Positions 43,170 to 52,255 of a stretch of 64,000 bases of DNA are shown here, in pieces. Within the stretch, counting starts at the first letter, position 1. Each line of letters starts with the position of its first letter. The stretch spans positions 1 to 64,000 of the forward strand of contig JADMKE010000036.1 in NCBI GenBank assembly GCA_018780035.1, read 5' to 3'. A program made the position numbers and the translations under genes. The DNA comes from Candidatus Sericytochromatia bacterium. GTDB lineage: Bacteria > Cyanobacteriota > Sericytochromatia > UBA7694. The notes below the pieces were generated by a model, which worked only from the letters and a program-made list of their open reading frames with translations, searched no databases and had not been told where the DNA came from.

Positions 43170-44552
43170 ATGAGCACAGCGGCATGCCCGTTTTCTCCCG
43201 AAATAGCAGATTTGCAAATGCAACTCAGGGATCTCGACCTGACACAATCTCCGCAATGGGTGCAATTGCAAGTACCTCTCCAGCACTTTTCAGCCGTGGC
43301 CTGGCTGGCAAGTCAAGCGAGCAGCTTTCGATTTTTTTGGCGCAACCGCACTGGCAGCCAAAGCCGGGCAGGCTGGGGAACAGCCTGGGAAGTGAAAACC
43401 CAGACCCCGTCAGAAACAGCGGCTTGTTTGCAAAAATTGAGCCAAGAATTGGCTGCTGCGCCACCAGAAATTCGTGCTTATGGAGGCTTGGCTTTTCCCT
43501 CTGAATCCCGTCCCAATTCGGCCTGGAACGCTTTTGCCTCCTGTCACTTTGTGATCCCCCGCTTTGAAATTGTCAATGAAGGCCTGCCCCGACTTTGTCT
43601 CAACGCCCGTTTGGAAGATCCACAAGATCTGCGCGATTTGCAGCGGGCCCTTTCAGCGTTGGAAATCCCTGTCAAAGAGCCAGAAGAGCCCCACTTACCC
43701 CCACTGGCATTTAAACAGAGCCGACCCGATCGCCTGGGCTGGGAAGCGCAAATCCGGGCACTTTTGCAGGCCTTTGAGCTTGAAAAGCTGCAAAAAGCCG
43801 TCCTGGCCCGCGAAGTAACTTACCAAGCCCAGAGCCCTTTTTCGGGTCTGGATTTTCTTTTGACGCTCTTGAAACACAATTGGCCCGGTTATCTCTATTA
43901 TTTTCAGTGGTCACCCGAAACTTTTTTTGCGGGGCTCTCACCTGAACGTCTCTACCAGCGCTCGGGGCGTTCTTTGTTGACAGAGGCCTTGGCAGGCACC
44001 CGCCGCTCCAGTGCCGAAAAAAACCGGCAAGACCAATGGCAACACGAATTATTGACCAACCCCAAAGAGCGGCACGAACACAATCTGGTCAGGGAATTCT
44101 TGGAGTCGGCCCTGCATGAACTCTGTGATTCAGAGATAGAGACCGCCGCAGTTGAACTGATCAAAAGTGGCCCTGTTCAACACCTGCGCCAACCCCTGCA
44201 GGGGCACTTAAGCACCCACACAAATGACGCAGATATTCTCAACTGTTTACACCCCACACCCGCCGTTGGCGGGGCCCCCCGCCAAGCGGCCCTGACCTGG
44301 CTTGCGGAACACCAAAACCTGGAGCGCGGCTGGTACAGCGGGCCAGTCGGCTGGATCAGCGCAGATCAAGCCGAGTTTGCAGTGGCCTTGCGCTGCCTCT
44401 TGGCAGATCGCCAGACGCTGCATTTTTTTACAGGAGTGGGCATTGTCAGAGGCTCAGAACCAAAATCCGAATGGCATGAACTCAATGCCAAGCTGGAAAC
44501 GCTTTTGCAATTATTTCACCAATCTCCAGAGAGAATGTTAGACTGGGAATAG
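43170..44552 (+). CDS. menF: Isochorismate synthase (chorismate-binding enzyme)
   Basis: A 460-residue enzyme converting chorismate to isochorismate. The C-terminal chorismate-binding domain is complete: KLQKAVLAREV, FAGLSPERLYQ, TEALAGTRRSS, HPTPAVGGAPRQAAL, RGWYSGPVGWI and GVGIVRGSEPKSEWHELNAK. The TPAVGG and the EW-x-E-x-x-x-K ending match MenF/EntC/DhbC enzymes. It starts a menaquinone or a catecholate siderophore route; no other men or ent gene is in the window. AAGGAT lies 9 nt before the ATG. The divergent neighbour is the degenerate PEP-synthase-like gene. Confidence 0.9.
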   Translation: MSTAACPFSPEIADLQMQLRDLDLTQSPQWVQLQVPLQHFSAVAWLASQASSFRFFWRNRTGSQSRAGWGTAWEVKTQTPSETAACLQKLSQELAAAPPEIRAYGGLAFPSESRPNSAWNAFASCHFVIPRFEIVNEGLPRLCLNARLEDPQDLRDLQRALSALEIPVKEPEEPHLPPLAFKQSRPDRLGWEAQIRALLQAFELEKLQKAVLAREVTYQAQSPFSGLDFLLTLLKHNWPGYLYYFQWSPETFFAGLSPERLYQRSGRSLLTEALAGTRRSSAEKNRQDQWQHELLTNPKERHEHNLVREFLESALHELCDSEIETAAVELIKSGPVQHLRQPLQGHLSTHTNDADILNCLHPTPAVGGAPRQAALTWLAEHQNLERGWYSGPVGWISADQAEFAVALRCLLADRQTLHFFTGVGIVRGSEPKSEWHELNAKLETLLQLFHQSPERMLDWE

Positions 44553-44612
44553 GGAAATCCAGATTTGTCAAATCTGGTGTTTGAGCATGTTTAAAAAGAC
44601 TGGGTAATTAAA

Positions 44613-45872
44613 GTGAAGCCGGCAGCCTGGATATTATTGCTTTTCGTGCTTTCTGGAGGCATTAGCGCCCTCTTGGGCAATGAACTTGGCCGGAAAATTG
44701 GCAAAAAAAAGCTCTCACTCTTTTCGCTCAGACCCAAACACACCAGCACATTTATGACGGTGATCTTGAGTATGGCCTTGTCTGCGGGCCTCTTTTCACT
44801 TTTTTTATTGCTCTCGCCCCATGATAGGCAGGTCTTGCTCAACCCTGACGAATTGGTGATCTCGCAAATGGAGGCCCAAGAGCAGAAATTGGCGCAGATC
44901 AACCAAACCTTCAAACACTGGCAAAAACGCACAAACCCTGGTTTGCCCGGAGAAAATTCAGAGAAACCACAAAATTCAGCGCTCCCAGTGGTCCAGAAGC
45001 TCTCCCCCACAGAGGTTCCCACTTCGCCCCAAGTCGCAGAAACAGCTCCCGAGCCGGTACAAATTGCCAGCAACCCCGTGCAAAGACGCCGGGCCTGGTC
45101 TGACCAAGAAGAGCAAACCGAGGACAATTGGGATCTGGATCTCAAAGAAGAGAGTCAACCTTTGCCTCTCTCTCCCAAACGCTTTCAGCAAGTGGCAGAG
45201 CAAAGTGCAACCCCCTTTCAGAAGCGTGCGAGCACTGGCCGTTCGGAACGGGCCCAATCGGCCCAAACCCAGCCCAGTCAGCGGCAGCAATTGCTTTTGG
45301 CCCGGGCCCATGAAACCCTGCTGAGGTTTGAGACGGCTCCCAGTCAATCTCCCCGCCAAGCGGAGGCCACAGTGGCCAAGATTTTGGAGCTGACCGAAGC
45401 GTATGCCCAACAAATGGGTTTGCCCTTGAGCGAAGGCAGCCGGGTCCGGGTTTTGGTCGCAGAGGTTCAAGCCTTAAAACAAAATTTACTGTCTGAGAGC
45501 GACTTGGAAATAGAGGTCGAAACAGCTCACAACGTCAGCAGTGCTCAACCCCTGATGGTGCATTTGCACAGCACTCCCCAGACAACCGTTTTAACAGAGT
45601 GGGACCCCAGCGAATTGTTGGAACAAGAGCGCCTTCAACCCGAAAAAGTCAAACAGACCTTGCAGAAGGATGTCTTGCCAGCGATCCGTTCAGCCCTGGC
45701 ACTGAAAACCCCTTTTTATGCCGAAAGTACAGTTCAGACAAGTCAGCCAACGTCTGAACAGCCTTTTGTTTCAGCGGCGCGTCTGGGCCTCTCTGGCAAT
45801 CAAAATGTCAAAATCATGGACACCTTGCTCGAAGCCGAGAGCTTAAAAATCCGCTTGTGGATGCTGCCTTAA
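44613..45872 (+). CDS. DUF3084-family membrane protein
   Basis: A 419-residue protein. The N-terminus has two membrane segments (AWILLLFVLSGGISALLGNE, MTVILSMALSAGLFSLFLLL) flanking the DUF3084 signature GRKIGKKKLSLFSLRPKHTS. A coiled-coil and Pro/Gln-rich linker (about 85-225) precedes a conserved-looking C-terminal domain. DUF3084 proteins are typical of Cyanobacteria and some other bacteria; function unknown. It starts at GTG 44613. The acidic, Gln-rich middle should lie on one side of the membrane as a long stalk. Confidence 0.75.
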   Translation: MKPAAWILLLFVLSGGISALLGNELGRKIGKKKLSLFSLRPKHTSTFMTVILSMALSAGLFSLFLLLSPHDRQVLLNPDELVISQMEAQEQKLAQINQTFKHWQKRTNPGLPGENSEKPQNSALPVVQKLSPTEVPTSPQVAETAPEPVQIASNPVQRRRAWSDQEEQTEDNWDLDLKEESQPLPLSPKRFQQVAEQSATPFQKRASTGRSERAQSAQTQPSQRQQLLLARAHETLLRFETAPSQSPRQAEATVAKILELTEAYAQQMGLPLSEGSRVRVLVAEVQALKQNLLSESDLEIEVETAHNVSSAQPLMVHLHSTPQTTVLTEWDPSELLEQERLQPEKVKQTLQKDVLPAIRSALALKTPFYAESTVQTSQPTSEQPFVSAARLGLSGNQNVKIMDTLLEAESLKIRLWMLP

Positions 45873-45966
45873 CCCCTGATCTGCGGTAAGATGAAGTACC
45901 TGTGACAAAGACACCTCACTTTTTAGAGTCGTTTTTGTTCCTTGATCTTTGTTTGGAGTAAACCCC

Positions 45967-46437
45967 ATGTTTGAAAAAGAAGTAGATAAGAAAAAAGTCA
46001 CTGAATTGCTTAACCATATCCTCGAAATGGAAATGGCTGGAATGGTGCGTTACACCCATTACTCTCTGATGGTCTATGGCTATAGTCGGATTCCGATTGT
46101 CTCCTGGCTGCGGGAACAGGCCAATGAATCGATGACCCACGCCCTTGAAGCCGGAGAGCTGATCACCAGCCTGGGCGGCCATCCCTCACTGGGCATTGGC
46201 CCTCTGCTCGAAACCCACAAACACGATATCGGCGATATCATGCGCGAAGCCATGGAACATGAAAAAAATTCAATCAAAGCCTACCGCGATCTGCTGACTT
46301 TGGTCGAAGGCAAATCTATCACCCTGGAAGAATACGCCCGTCGCCTGATTCATGACGAAGTGGTTCACGCCACCGAAGTGGATAAAATGCTGCGCAAACC
46401 TGGCGATCTCAGCTCCTTTGACAGCAATTCCCATTAA
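45967..46437 (+). CDS. Ferritin-like (bacterioferritin/Dps-type) protein
   Basis: A 156-residue four-helix protein. Glu and His residues are spaced as in di-iron ferritin-like proteins: LNHILEMEMAGMVRYTHYSL on helix 1, REQANESMTHALEAGELI on helix 2, REAMEHEKNSIKAYRDLL on helix 3 and RRLIHDEVVHATEVDKML on helix 4. It may oxidise and store iron or scavenge peroxide. ATG 45967 was chosen over a TTG six codons upstream because GGAG lies 9 nt upstream. The DUF423 gene follows with a one-base overlap (TAATG). Confidence 0.85.
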   Translation: MFEKEVDKKKVTELLNHILEMEMAGMVRYTHYSLMVYGYSRIPIVSWLREQANESMTHALEAGELITSLGGHPSLGIGPLLETHKHDIGDIMREAMEHEKNSIKAYRDLLTLVEGKSITLEEYARRLIHDEVVHATEVDKMLRKPGDLSSFDSNSH

Positions 46438-46826
46438 TGTCACTTTCTCCAATTGCACGCCAGACCCTCTTGTTTGCAAGCCTGTGGGGCTTTCTCGGAG
46501 TAGGTCTGGGTGCCTTTGGGGCCCACGGACTTAAATCTCAGCTCTCACCCGCCTTGCTGCTGGTTTTTGAAACCGGGGTGAAGTACCAGATGTATCATGC
46601 CCTGGCCCTGCTGGGGTTGGTGCTTTTATTTCCTTCAGACAGCGCTCCCCCAGCGCTGGTCTGGGCCAGTCGGCTCTTTTCTCTGGGTATCTTGATCTTT
46701 TCAGGCAGCCTCTACCTGCTGAGTTTAACCGGTGTCCGGACTTGGGGGGCTGTCACGCCCTTGGGAGGACTGGCCTTTTTGTCAGCCTGGGCCTGTTTGG
46801 CTTATTATGCATGGAAATCCCGCTAA
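46437..46826 (+). CDS. DUF423-family inner membrane protein (YgdD-like)
   Basis: A 129-residue membrane protein with four hydrophobic segments. GVGLGAFGAHGLKSQL and KYQMYHALALL are the DUF423 hallmark, and LSLTGVRTWGAVTPLGGLAF follows near the C-terminus. The function of the family is unknown. It overlaps the ferritin-like gene by one base, so translation is coupled; whether the pairing means a role in metal handling is not known. Confidence 0.9.
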   Translation: MSLSPIARQTLLFASLWGFLGVGLGAFGAHGLKSQLSPALLLVFETGVKYQMYHALALLGLVLLFPSDSAPPALVWASRLFSLGILIFSGSLYLLSLTGVRTWGAVTPLGGLAFLSAWACLAYYAWKSR

Positions 46827-46854
46827 AGCCCTCCCCAGAGAGACAACTCACATG

Positions 46855-46886
46855 GTATTTTAGATTGTAAGTATTTTAGGTTGTAA
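46855..46886 (+). repeat. Tandem 16-bp repeat upstream of a lipoprotein gene
   Basis: GTATTTTAGATTGTAA (46855-46870) is followed directly by GTATTTTAGGTTGTAA (46871-46886), one mismatch in 16. It sits 36 bp before the lipoprotein ATG, in an AT-rich stretch that also offers a TAAAAT -10-like box. It could be a regulator binding site or a small duplication. Confidence 0.7.
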
Positions 46887-46921
46887 AATAATTTCACAAT
46901 CCTGACCATGGAAAACGAACA

Positions 46922-49081
46922 ATGAAACAAAGACTCGCTGCGTCTCTTATCTTGGGCTCATTTGTATTTGGACTCAATGCCTGTGATTCCCCTTCAGCAC
47001 TGTTAATTAGTCAAAATGGCAATAGCCAACCCCTCACACTCAGAGCCAATTTACAGGCTGCTGCAAGTGCCCTTCAGGTAGCAACCCTGACCATCACAGA
47101 AGTGGATAAATTGCCCACCCCTTTACGCACAGCAGGACTGATTGAAATTATTTATGACACCAGCAAATCACGTATTCCCGGCACCCGCAATTCAGATGGC
47201 AGCTTAACCTTCCCTTTTCGCTCCAGCCGCCCGATTTCGGGTGATGGGTCTTTGCCTGTGATTCTGGTCGGTGATCGTGGATTGAGCTATCCCGTGCAAC
47301 TGGAAACCGGCTCTGAATTGGCCCTCAATTCCCCCGGCATTCTGATCAGCCCCACCAACAATGTGACAGTGGGCAGCAACCTGCAGCTCAAGGCCAATTT
47401 TAAACAGGCTGAAAGTGCCAGCAATTACGATTTTACGTGGTCTTATGCCGCCTCTCAGGTTGGGCCTTGGCAGGCCATCAGCGGCAATACCTCAGAAGTA
47501 CGCATGGATGCAACCCGCATCGGCAATTATTATTTGCGTCTGGAAATGCGCAACCGCCAAAGCCAGAGCGTCTCGAGTTATATCACGCCCTCGGCGCTTT
47601 TGCGTGTGCAGGACAGCGATCGACTGGCATTGACCACCCCGGCTTCAGGGGTTGTACTCGAAGGCGAGCGCATTGAACTCGAAGCCAATTTACCCGAATA
47701 CGACAAACTTGAAAACCTGCGCTATCTCTGGTCTTACTCAGCTTCTCTGCAGGGCAATTTTGCCCCGATCAGCGAAGAGGGCAAAAAAATCTCTTGGGAA
47801 ACCCCACGGGCGGGCAGTTATTACCTGCGTCTGCAAGTCTTAACTCAGACGGGCAATGCCACTTACACCTCCTCCAAAACCCTGGTCCAGGTCGCCCAGG
47901 CCGACTCCGTGATTCAAACCACGCCCCCCACAGGCTCGCTGGTGCGCGGCGATGCCGTCACCCTTAAAAGCACCTTGGCTGCCTCGCCAGATCTGAGTTA
48001 CACCTGGTTTTATGGTTTTAGCCCCCAGGGCAGTTTTACCCCGATCCCAGGCAGTGGTAGCAGTGTCAATTGGACCCCCAATCTCACGGGCGATTTTTAC
48101 TTGCGCTTGCGCACCTTTGATGCCAAAACCAACCAGAGCCGCACCTATACCTCTTCAAAATCTTTGGTCAGTGTGCGCGACAGCGACAGCGTCTTTAGCA
48201 CCAGTCCGGCTCCCGCCAGCCTGCTCAAAGGTGATAGCGTGCAATTGACCCTCAACCAAAGCAATGTTGAGAACGTGATCTGGAGTTATGCCAGCACGGC
48301 CCAAGGGCCCTTTCTGCCCATTCCCGCCACAGGCAAAAGTGTGAATTGGAGCCCTGCTGCCCCTGGCAGTTATTATCTCAAAGCTGAGGCTCCGCGCAGC
48401 GATGGGAGCCTTGCCACCTGGATCTCCGCCAATTCGATGGTGACAGTGGCCGACCGGGGAGATGCAATCAGTACCGAACCGGCGTTGGGACAATTGCAAT
48501 TGGGCCAAGCCGTCAGCCTGCGCTCCAGTGTCAAATTGACCAATGCCCGCTATAGCTGGTCGTATGCCAGCAATGCCACAGGCCCCTTTACCCCCGTTCC
48601 CTCACTGGAGTCCCAGCCCCTTTCAACCGTGACCTGGTACCCCACCCAAAGCGGCAGCTATTACATCAAACTGGATATCAACGATCCCCAAAGCCGTTCC
48701 AGCGTGAGTTTCACCTCGGAGCAAGCCCTGGTACAGGTTCAAGAGGCCCAGCCCTTTTTCACCTCCGATCCCAGCAGTGGGCGGGTCAAGTCCTCGGACC
48801 ATATCCTAATCAAGGCCCGTTTTGACTCTGGTGGTCGGGCCTTTAATTATGGCTGGGCCTACAGTACCGGTGCAGCAGGCCCCTTTACCCCATTGGGGGG
48901 CAGCACCTTGCCCGAGTATTTCTGGAATCAACCCCTGAAAACACAGGGCAGTTATTATGTGCGCTTTACGGCGACCCCACCGGGTTCCGACCGCAGCCTG
49001 AGTTATTTCTCTCAGGTGCCCCTGCTCTTTGTCAGCAGCAGTGACGCTGGTTCGCCTGAATTTGGCACCGTCACCCGCTAA
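46922..49081 (+). CDS. Lipoprotein with six tandem Ig-like modules
   Basis: A 719-residue protein with signal peptide and lipobox LNAC (Cys21). After an N-terminal region of about 150 residues come six modules of roughly 90-95 residues. Each is centred on an aromatic core (FTWSYAASQVGPWQ, YLWSYSASLQGNFA, YTWFYGFSPQGSFT, VIWSYASTAQGPFL, YSWSYASNATGPFT, YGWAYSTGAAGPFT), followed by a G-S/D-Y/F-Y-x-(R/K) strand and a short D-rich linker. These look like beta-sandwich adhesive or carbohydrate-binding repeats on the cell surface. Codon use is like the rest of the window. The ligand is unknown. Confidence 0.78.
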   Translation: MKQRLAASLILGSFVFGLNACDSPSALLISQNGNSQPLTLRANLQAAASALQVATLTITEVDKLPTPLRTAGLIEIIYDTSKSRIPGTRNSDGSLTFPFRSSRPISGDGSLPVILVGDRGLSYPVQLETGSELALNSPGILISPTNNVTVGSNLQLKANFKQAESASNYDFTWSYAASQVGPWQAISGNTSEVRMDATRIGNYYLRLEMRNRQSQSVSSYITPSALLRVQDSDRLALTTPASGVVLEGERIELEANLPEYDKLENLRYLWSYSASLQGNFAPISEEGKKISWETPRAGSYYLRLQVLTQTGNATYTSSKTLVQVAQADSVIQTTPPTGSLVRGDAVTLKSTLAASPDLSYTWFYGFSPQGSFTPIPGSGSSVNWTPNLTGDFYLRLRTFDAKTNQSRTYTSSKSLVSVRDSDSVFSTSPAPASLLKGDSVQLTLNQSNVENVIWSYASTAQGPFLPIPATGKSVNWSPAAPGSYYLKAEAPRSDGSLATWISANSMVTVADRGDAISTEPALGQLQLGQAVSLRSSVKLTNARYSWSYASNATGPFTPVPSLESQPLSTVTWYPTQSGSYYIKLDINDPQSRSSVSFTSEQALVQVQEAQPFFTSDPSSGRVKSSDHILIKARFDSGGRAFNYGWAYSTGAAGPFTPLGGSTLPEYFWNQPLKTQGSYYVRFTATPPGSDRSLSYFSQVPLLFVSSSDAGSPEFGTVTR

Positions 49082-49220
49082 AAGCAGATCTCACGCAGCC
49101 CTGAACGGATGGGTGTGCCTTCAGCCCTTGGCAAACAAACTGCCGAGGGGCTAGGAAGTATGCTCAAGATCCGGTAAAATACCCTTTAATCTGTCCGGAT
49201 GTTCGAGAAAGGTATTGTTT

Positions 49221-50456
49221 ATGTTACCCAAAATGTTGCCCAATTCCACTGCCCTGCGTGTCTTGGCCGTTTCGATTTTATTGGCCGCCTGTAGTCCCTT
49301 GATTACAACACCAGGTCTGCGCTCAGCCTCCCCGGTGCTCTTGCAAAAACAGAGCAGTGGTCCTGCCATTGACGACAGTGAATTGAGCAGCCCCCTCAAA
49401 GCCAATCTCTTGCCCCAAATCGAACAGGAAGCCACCCGCCGCGAAGGCAATCAACTCGTGTTTCGGGCTGTTCCGCTCAGCCGCCAAGGCCAACGCCCCC
49501 TGAATTCCAGCCGCTTGGACGTGCAGGGCCAATTTAACTATTACGATTTGCAAGGTCAATTGCAACCGGCCGCCAATACCACAGTCGCCCTCTATCAAGG
49601 TAGCCGCAAAGTGGGTCAGGTCTTGACCAGCTCCGATGGCCGCTGGAGCATGGCCGCACCCGCACCCGGCAATTACCAAGTGCGTTACAGCTTTGCCAAT
49701 CCCCGCTGGAATATCGAACGTTACAGTTGGGACGGCCCCCAAGTCAGTGTTCAGGGTGCCGTAGATACCGGGGCTTATACCCTTGAAAAAGGCAGCAAAA
49801 ACGCCGAAGCAGCCTTTATTCATGATGTGTACAACCGCGCCCTGCGCCTGTTTGAGCGGGAGCAAATGGATCTGAGCTGGTGGTCACACACGATCAAGAC
49901 TGTCTGGCCGGGTTCTGGCGACTATTACAGCTTTTATACGGTCAATTTAACCGGCGCCCAGCAATGGGATGTCAATGGCCATGAAATTGGCCACGCCATT
50001 TATGATCAGGCCCTCAATGCCAATTCAACCGGCGGGCAGCACAAAATTGACGAATGTTATAACGGCACGTTGGCCTTTTCCGAAGGGTTTGCCACCTTTT
50101 TCTCTGGGGCTGTGCATTTAGAGCGCAACGACGAAGATGCGCGTTTTGGGCCCTATTTGGTGCCGCGCCGCGCGCCAATTAGAATGGAAAACACCCCCGC
50201 TGACGTCTGCCCTGGCAATCGCAATGAGTGGCGCGTTTCATCTGTACTCTGGGACGTGTACGACACCCATGCCGATGGTGCTGACCAGTTCAGCCTTTCA
50301 CTCAAAGAGATCTTCTCGCTCTTTGCCCAAACCAACAAACCTGCCATTAACAGTGCCTTGGATGCTTACCAATTGCTAAAAGAGCGCACCCCTGCAGAGG
50401 CACGTCCTGTGTTGCGCCAAATTTTTGAGCAAAACACCATGGAAGTCAAAGACTGA
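49221..50456 (+). CDS. Lipoprotein zinc metalloprotease (HEIGH)
   Basis: A 411-residue lipoprotein (lipobox LAAC, Cys24). A carboxypeptidase-regulatory-like beta domain (about 95-165: TVALYQGSRKVGQVLTSSDG) precedes the catalytic part. HEIGHAIYD (His254, Glu255, His258) is followed about 30 residues later by SEGFATFF with Glu288, the third zinc ligand of a gluzincin. Conserved Cys residues in IDECYNG and ADVCPGN may pair. It should act outside the cytoplasm on proteins or peptides. ATG 49221 has AAAGG 8 nt upstream. Confidence 0.8.
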   Translation: MLPKMLPNSTALRVLAVSILLAACSPLITTPGLRSASPVLLQKQSSGPAIDDSELSSPLKANLLPQIEQEATRREGNQLVFRAVPLSRQGQRPLNSSRLDVQGQFNYYDLQGQLQPAANTTVALYQGSRKVGQVLTSSDGRWSMAAPAPGNYQVRYSFANPRWNIERYSWDGPQVSVQGAVDTGAYTLEKGSKNAEAAFIHDVYNRALRLFEREQMDLSWWSHTIKTVWPGSGDYYSFYTVNLTGAQQWDVNGHEIGHAIYDQALNANSTGGQHKIDECYNGTLAFSEGFATFFSGAVHLERNDEDARFGPYLVPRRAPIRMENTPADVCPGNRNEWRVSSVLWDVYDTHADGADQFSLSLKEIFSLFAQTNKPAINSALDAYQLLKERTPAEARPVLRQIFEQNTMEVKD

Positions 50457-50573
50457 TACTGGGCTGTTTGTAGCGTTGCGGCCAGGGGTGGGCAGAGAAG
50501 GCAATAGGAGGCCCGCCGGTCCAGGATGGACAGCTGCATGCTCAGCTTAAGCCCCAACGGGAATTGGTGCGTG

Positions 50574-50582
50574 TGTTATAAT
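50574..50582 (+). promoter_or_regulatory. Extended -10 promoter of trxA
   Basis: TGT-TATAAT (50574-50582) is a perfect extended -10 element (TGn before TATAAT). No clear -35 lies 17 nt upstream, as expected for this class. It would give a trxA leader of about 80 nt. Confidence 0.5.
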
Positions 50583-50671
50583 TCAGATCCGGTTGCAGCA
50601 GCAATGCCTTTTCATCTGCAAATTTAACTGCAAACGTTTAGAATTGGTGAAGGAGTTTTCAACCCAATATC

Positions 50672-50995
50672 ATGGCCGTAAAAGAAGTCAACGATCAAAA
50701 TTTTGCTGAAGAAGTACTCAATGCAAGTTCTCCCGTTTTAGTCGATTTTTGGGCGCCCTGGTGTGGCCCCTGCCGCCTGGTCTCCCCCGTGGTAGAAGAA
50801 ATTGCCAAAGATTACGATGGCAAACTCAAAGTTGTCAAAGTCAATACCGATGACAATCCCGAAACTGCCAGCAATTACCATATCAGCGGGATTCCCTCAC
50901 TGCTGCTGTTTAAAGAAGGCCAAGTGGCGGATCAAATCGTCGGCGCTGTGCCCAAAGCCAAGCTTTCCAATATGGTCAGCCAGCACGTTTCTTAA
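50672..50995 (+). CDS. trxA: Thioredoxin
   Basis: A 107-residue thioredoxin with the active site [10 protein letters not shown] (Cys31, Cys34), the buried Asp in VLVDFWAPW, the cis-Pro in SGIPSLLLF and the terminal helix of the family. It is a general disulfide reductant of the cytoplasm, recycled by thioredoxin reductase. AAGGAG lies 16 nt before the ATG, an unusually long spacing. An intrinsic terminator follows the stop. Confidence 0.95.
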   Translation: MAVKEVNDQNFAEEVLNASSPVLVDFWAPWCGPCRLVSPVVEEIAKDYDGKLKVVKVNTDDNPETASNYHISGIPSLLLFKEGQVADQIVGAVPKAKLSNMVSQHVS

Positions 50996-51027
50996 ACGCA
51001 CCAGCTGAGTTTAACCCCAAATCAAAA

Positions 51028-51055
51028 GCCCCCTGAGTTTATCAGGGGGCTTTTT
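51028..51055. terminator. Bidirectional intrinsic terminator
   Basis: A 9-bp perfect stem GCCCCCTGA/TCAGGGGGC with a GTTTA loop is followed on the plus strand by TTTTT and on the minus strand by TTTT. It lies between the convergent trxA (plus) and the DUF2993 gene (minus) and can serve both. Confidence 0.85.
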
Positions 51056-51075
51056 AGCTGTCTGCACAACTTTGC

Positions 51076-51843
51076 TTATTTCAGCGCGGGCAATTGTTTG
51101 AGCTCGACTTCAGCGACCAATTCAATCGCGTCGTTGAGGAAATGCATTTCGCGGAAATAGAGCTGCATATCATCATTGCTGAGTTTGCTCAGGTCAATCA
51201 GGGGATTGACTTCATCGAGCACCGATTGAATCACGTCGGGCGAAACGGGGTGATCCATGGTTACCGCATTGGCCGCAGCCAGTTTGACTGTGCGCTCGGA
51301 GCCCAATTTAAACACCCCACCGACTTCAAAGGGAATCGTAAAAAAGCCGCCCATGGTGGTGGCTTTGCCACTCAAAACGGCTTTGCCTGCCTGCAGATCC
51401 ATGCTCAACATCGAGATATCCGCCCCAAAGGAGGAAAGCAATTCTTGGTTTTCCAAGATTTTTTCGAGCATGGCCTGAAAGGTATCGGACTGCAAGAATT
51501 TGTTTAAACCCGCTTCGGTAATGCGGATCCGCACCACACCCTGGGTAGGCGCCCGCAACTGCATCTGATCGGTGTCCAGATTCAGGCGATCCACACGCAG
51601 GGAGACAGAATCAACGGGAAACTCAGAGAGTGTAAAGCGCTGAGCATCCACTTCAAGATAGGCCATTTGCCCTGCCAGCAGAGTAAAGCTGGGAGCTTCA
51701 GGGTGCACCTTGACGCGCAAATGTTCGGGATGATTGAGGGCCTGATCGACTTTGTCATGTAAGATGCCATTGGCAACATTGGGGGCCACGCCACCCAAGG
51801 TCATGATAAATCCAAGGACGATTGCAAGTATTGTAATAACCAT
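51076..51843 (-). CDS. DUF2993 (LmeA-like) lipid-binding family protein
   Basis: A 255-residue protein with an N-terminal hydrophobic anchor or signal (MVITILAIVLGFIMTLGGVA) and a TULIP-like pattern of alternating beta strands and a long helix (RIRITEAGLNKFLQSDTFQA), as in DUF2993. This family is common in Cyanobacteria and Actinobacteria and binds lipids at the membrane face. The ATG overlaps the stop of spoVS by one base (TAATG), so it is translationally coupled to a regulator of cell division and development. Confidence 0.75.
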   Translation of the reverse strand: MVITILAIVLGFIMTLGGVAPNVANGILHDKVDQALNHPEHLRVKVHPEAPSFTLLAGQMAYLEVDAQRFTLSEFPVDSVSLRVDRLNLDTDQMQLRAPTQGVVRIRITEAGLNKFLQSDTFQAMLEKILENQELLSSFGADISMLSMDLQAGKAVLSGKATTMGGFFTIPFEVGGVFKLGSERTVKLAAANAVTMDHPVSPDVIQSVLDEVNPLIDLSKLSNDDMQLYFREMHFLNDAIELVAEVELKQLPALK

Positions 51844-52106
51844 TAGCGCCGTGCTTCCACCATTAATTTAATTGCTGTCCGCTCTTCTCCGTCGATAAGC
51901 ACATCGACAAAGGCCGGAATAAAAACCAGATCGAGACCACTGGGGGCCACATAACCACGGGCAATGGCAATGGCTTTGACGGCCTGATTGACAGCACCTG
52001 CGCCAATGGCCTGAATTTCAACATACCCTTTTTCCCGAACGACCCCCGCCAAAGCACCGGCGACAGACGTAGGTTTGGAACGCGATGAAACCTTGAGAAC
52101 GTCCAT
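51843..52106 (-). CDS. spoVS: Stage V sporulation protein S (SpoVS)
   Basis: An 87-residue protein that matches SpoVS nearly along its length: VLKVSSRSKPTSVAGALAGV, QAIGAGAVNQAVKAIAIARG and IPAFVDVLIDGEERTAIKL. SpoVS is a small Alba-like-fold protein affecting septation and gene expression; it occurs widely in non-sporulating bacteria, so no sporulation is implied. AAGGAG lies about 10 nt before the ATG at 52106. The next ATG upstream is out of frame. A likely promoter lies near 52184-52212. Confidence 0.93.
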   Translation of the reverse strand: MDVLKVSSRSKPTSVAGALAGVVREKGYVEIQAIGAGAVNQAVKAIAIARGYVAPSGLDLVFIPAFVDVLIDGEERTAIKLMVEARR

Positions 52107-52183
52107 TGCTTCATTACTCCTTTAGTGTGGCTGCATTTATTGTTGCTACATTGAAGCCTGTTACGATCGATGACTGTGCATTT

Positions 52184-52212
52184 ATTATACCCTTTTTTGT
52201 GGTATCAATCGA
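52184..52212 (-). promoter_or_regulatory. Probable promoter of spoVS
   Basis: On the minus strand a perfect TATAAT (52189 to 52184) lies about 78 nt before the spoVS ATG. A TCGATT at 17 nt and a TTGATA at 13 nt upstream are the only -35 candidates, neither ideal. The -10 is strong; the -35 assignment is weak. Confidence 0.45.
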
Positions 52213-52255
52213 GAGGGGAGCCCCGCTGCCCCACGCCAGGGACGAGGATTGCGCC

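Noticed and set aside
49120-49155. GCCCTTGGCA/TGCCGAGGGGC hairpin after the six-module lipoprotein gene
   Set aside because: The stem has a mismatch and bulge and is not followed by a T-run, so an intrinsic terminator is not supported.
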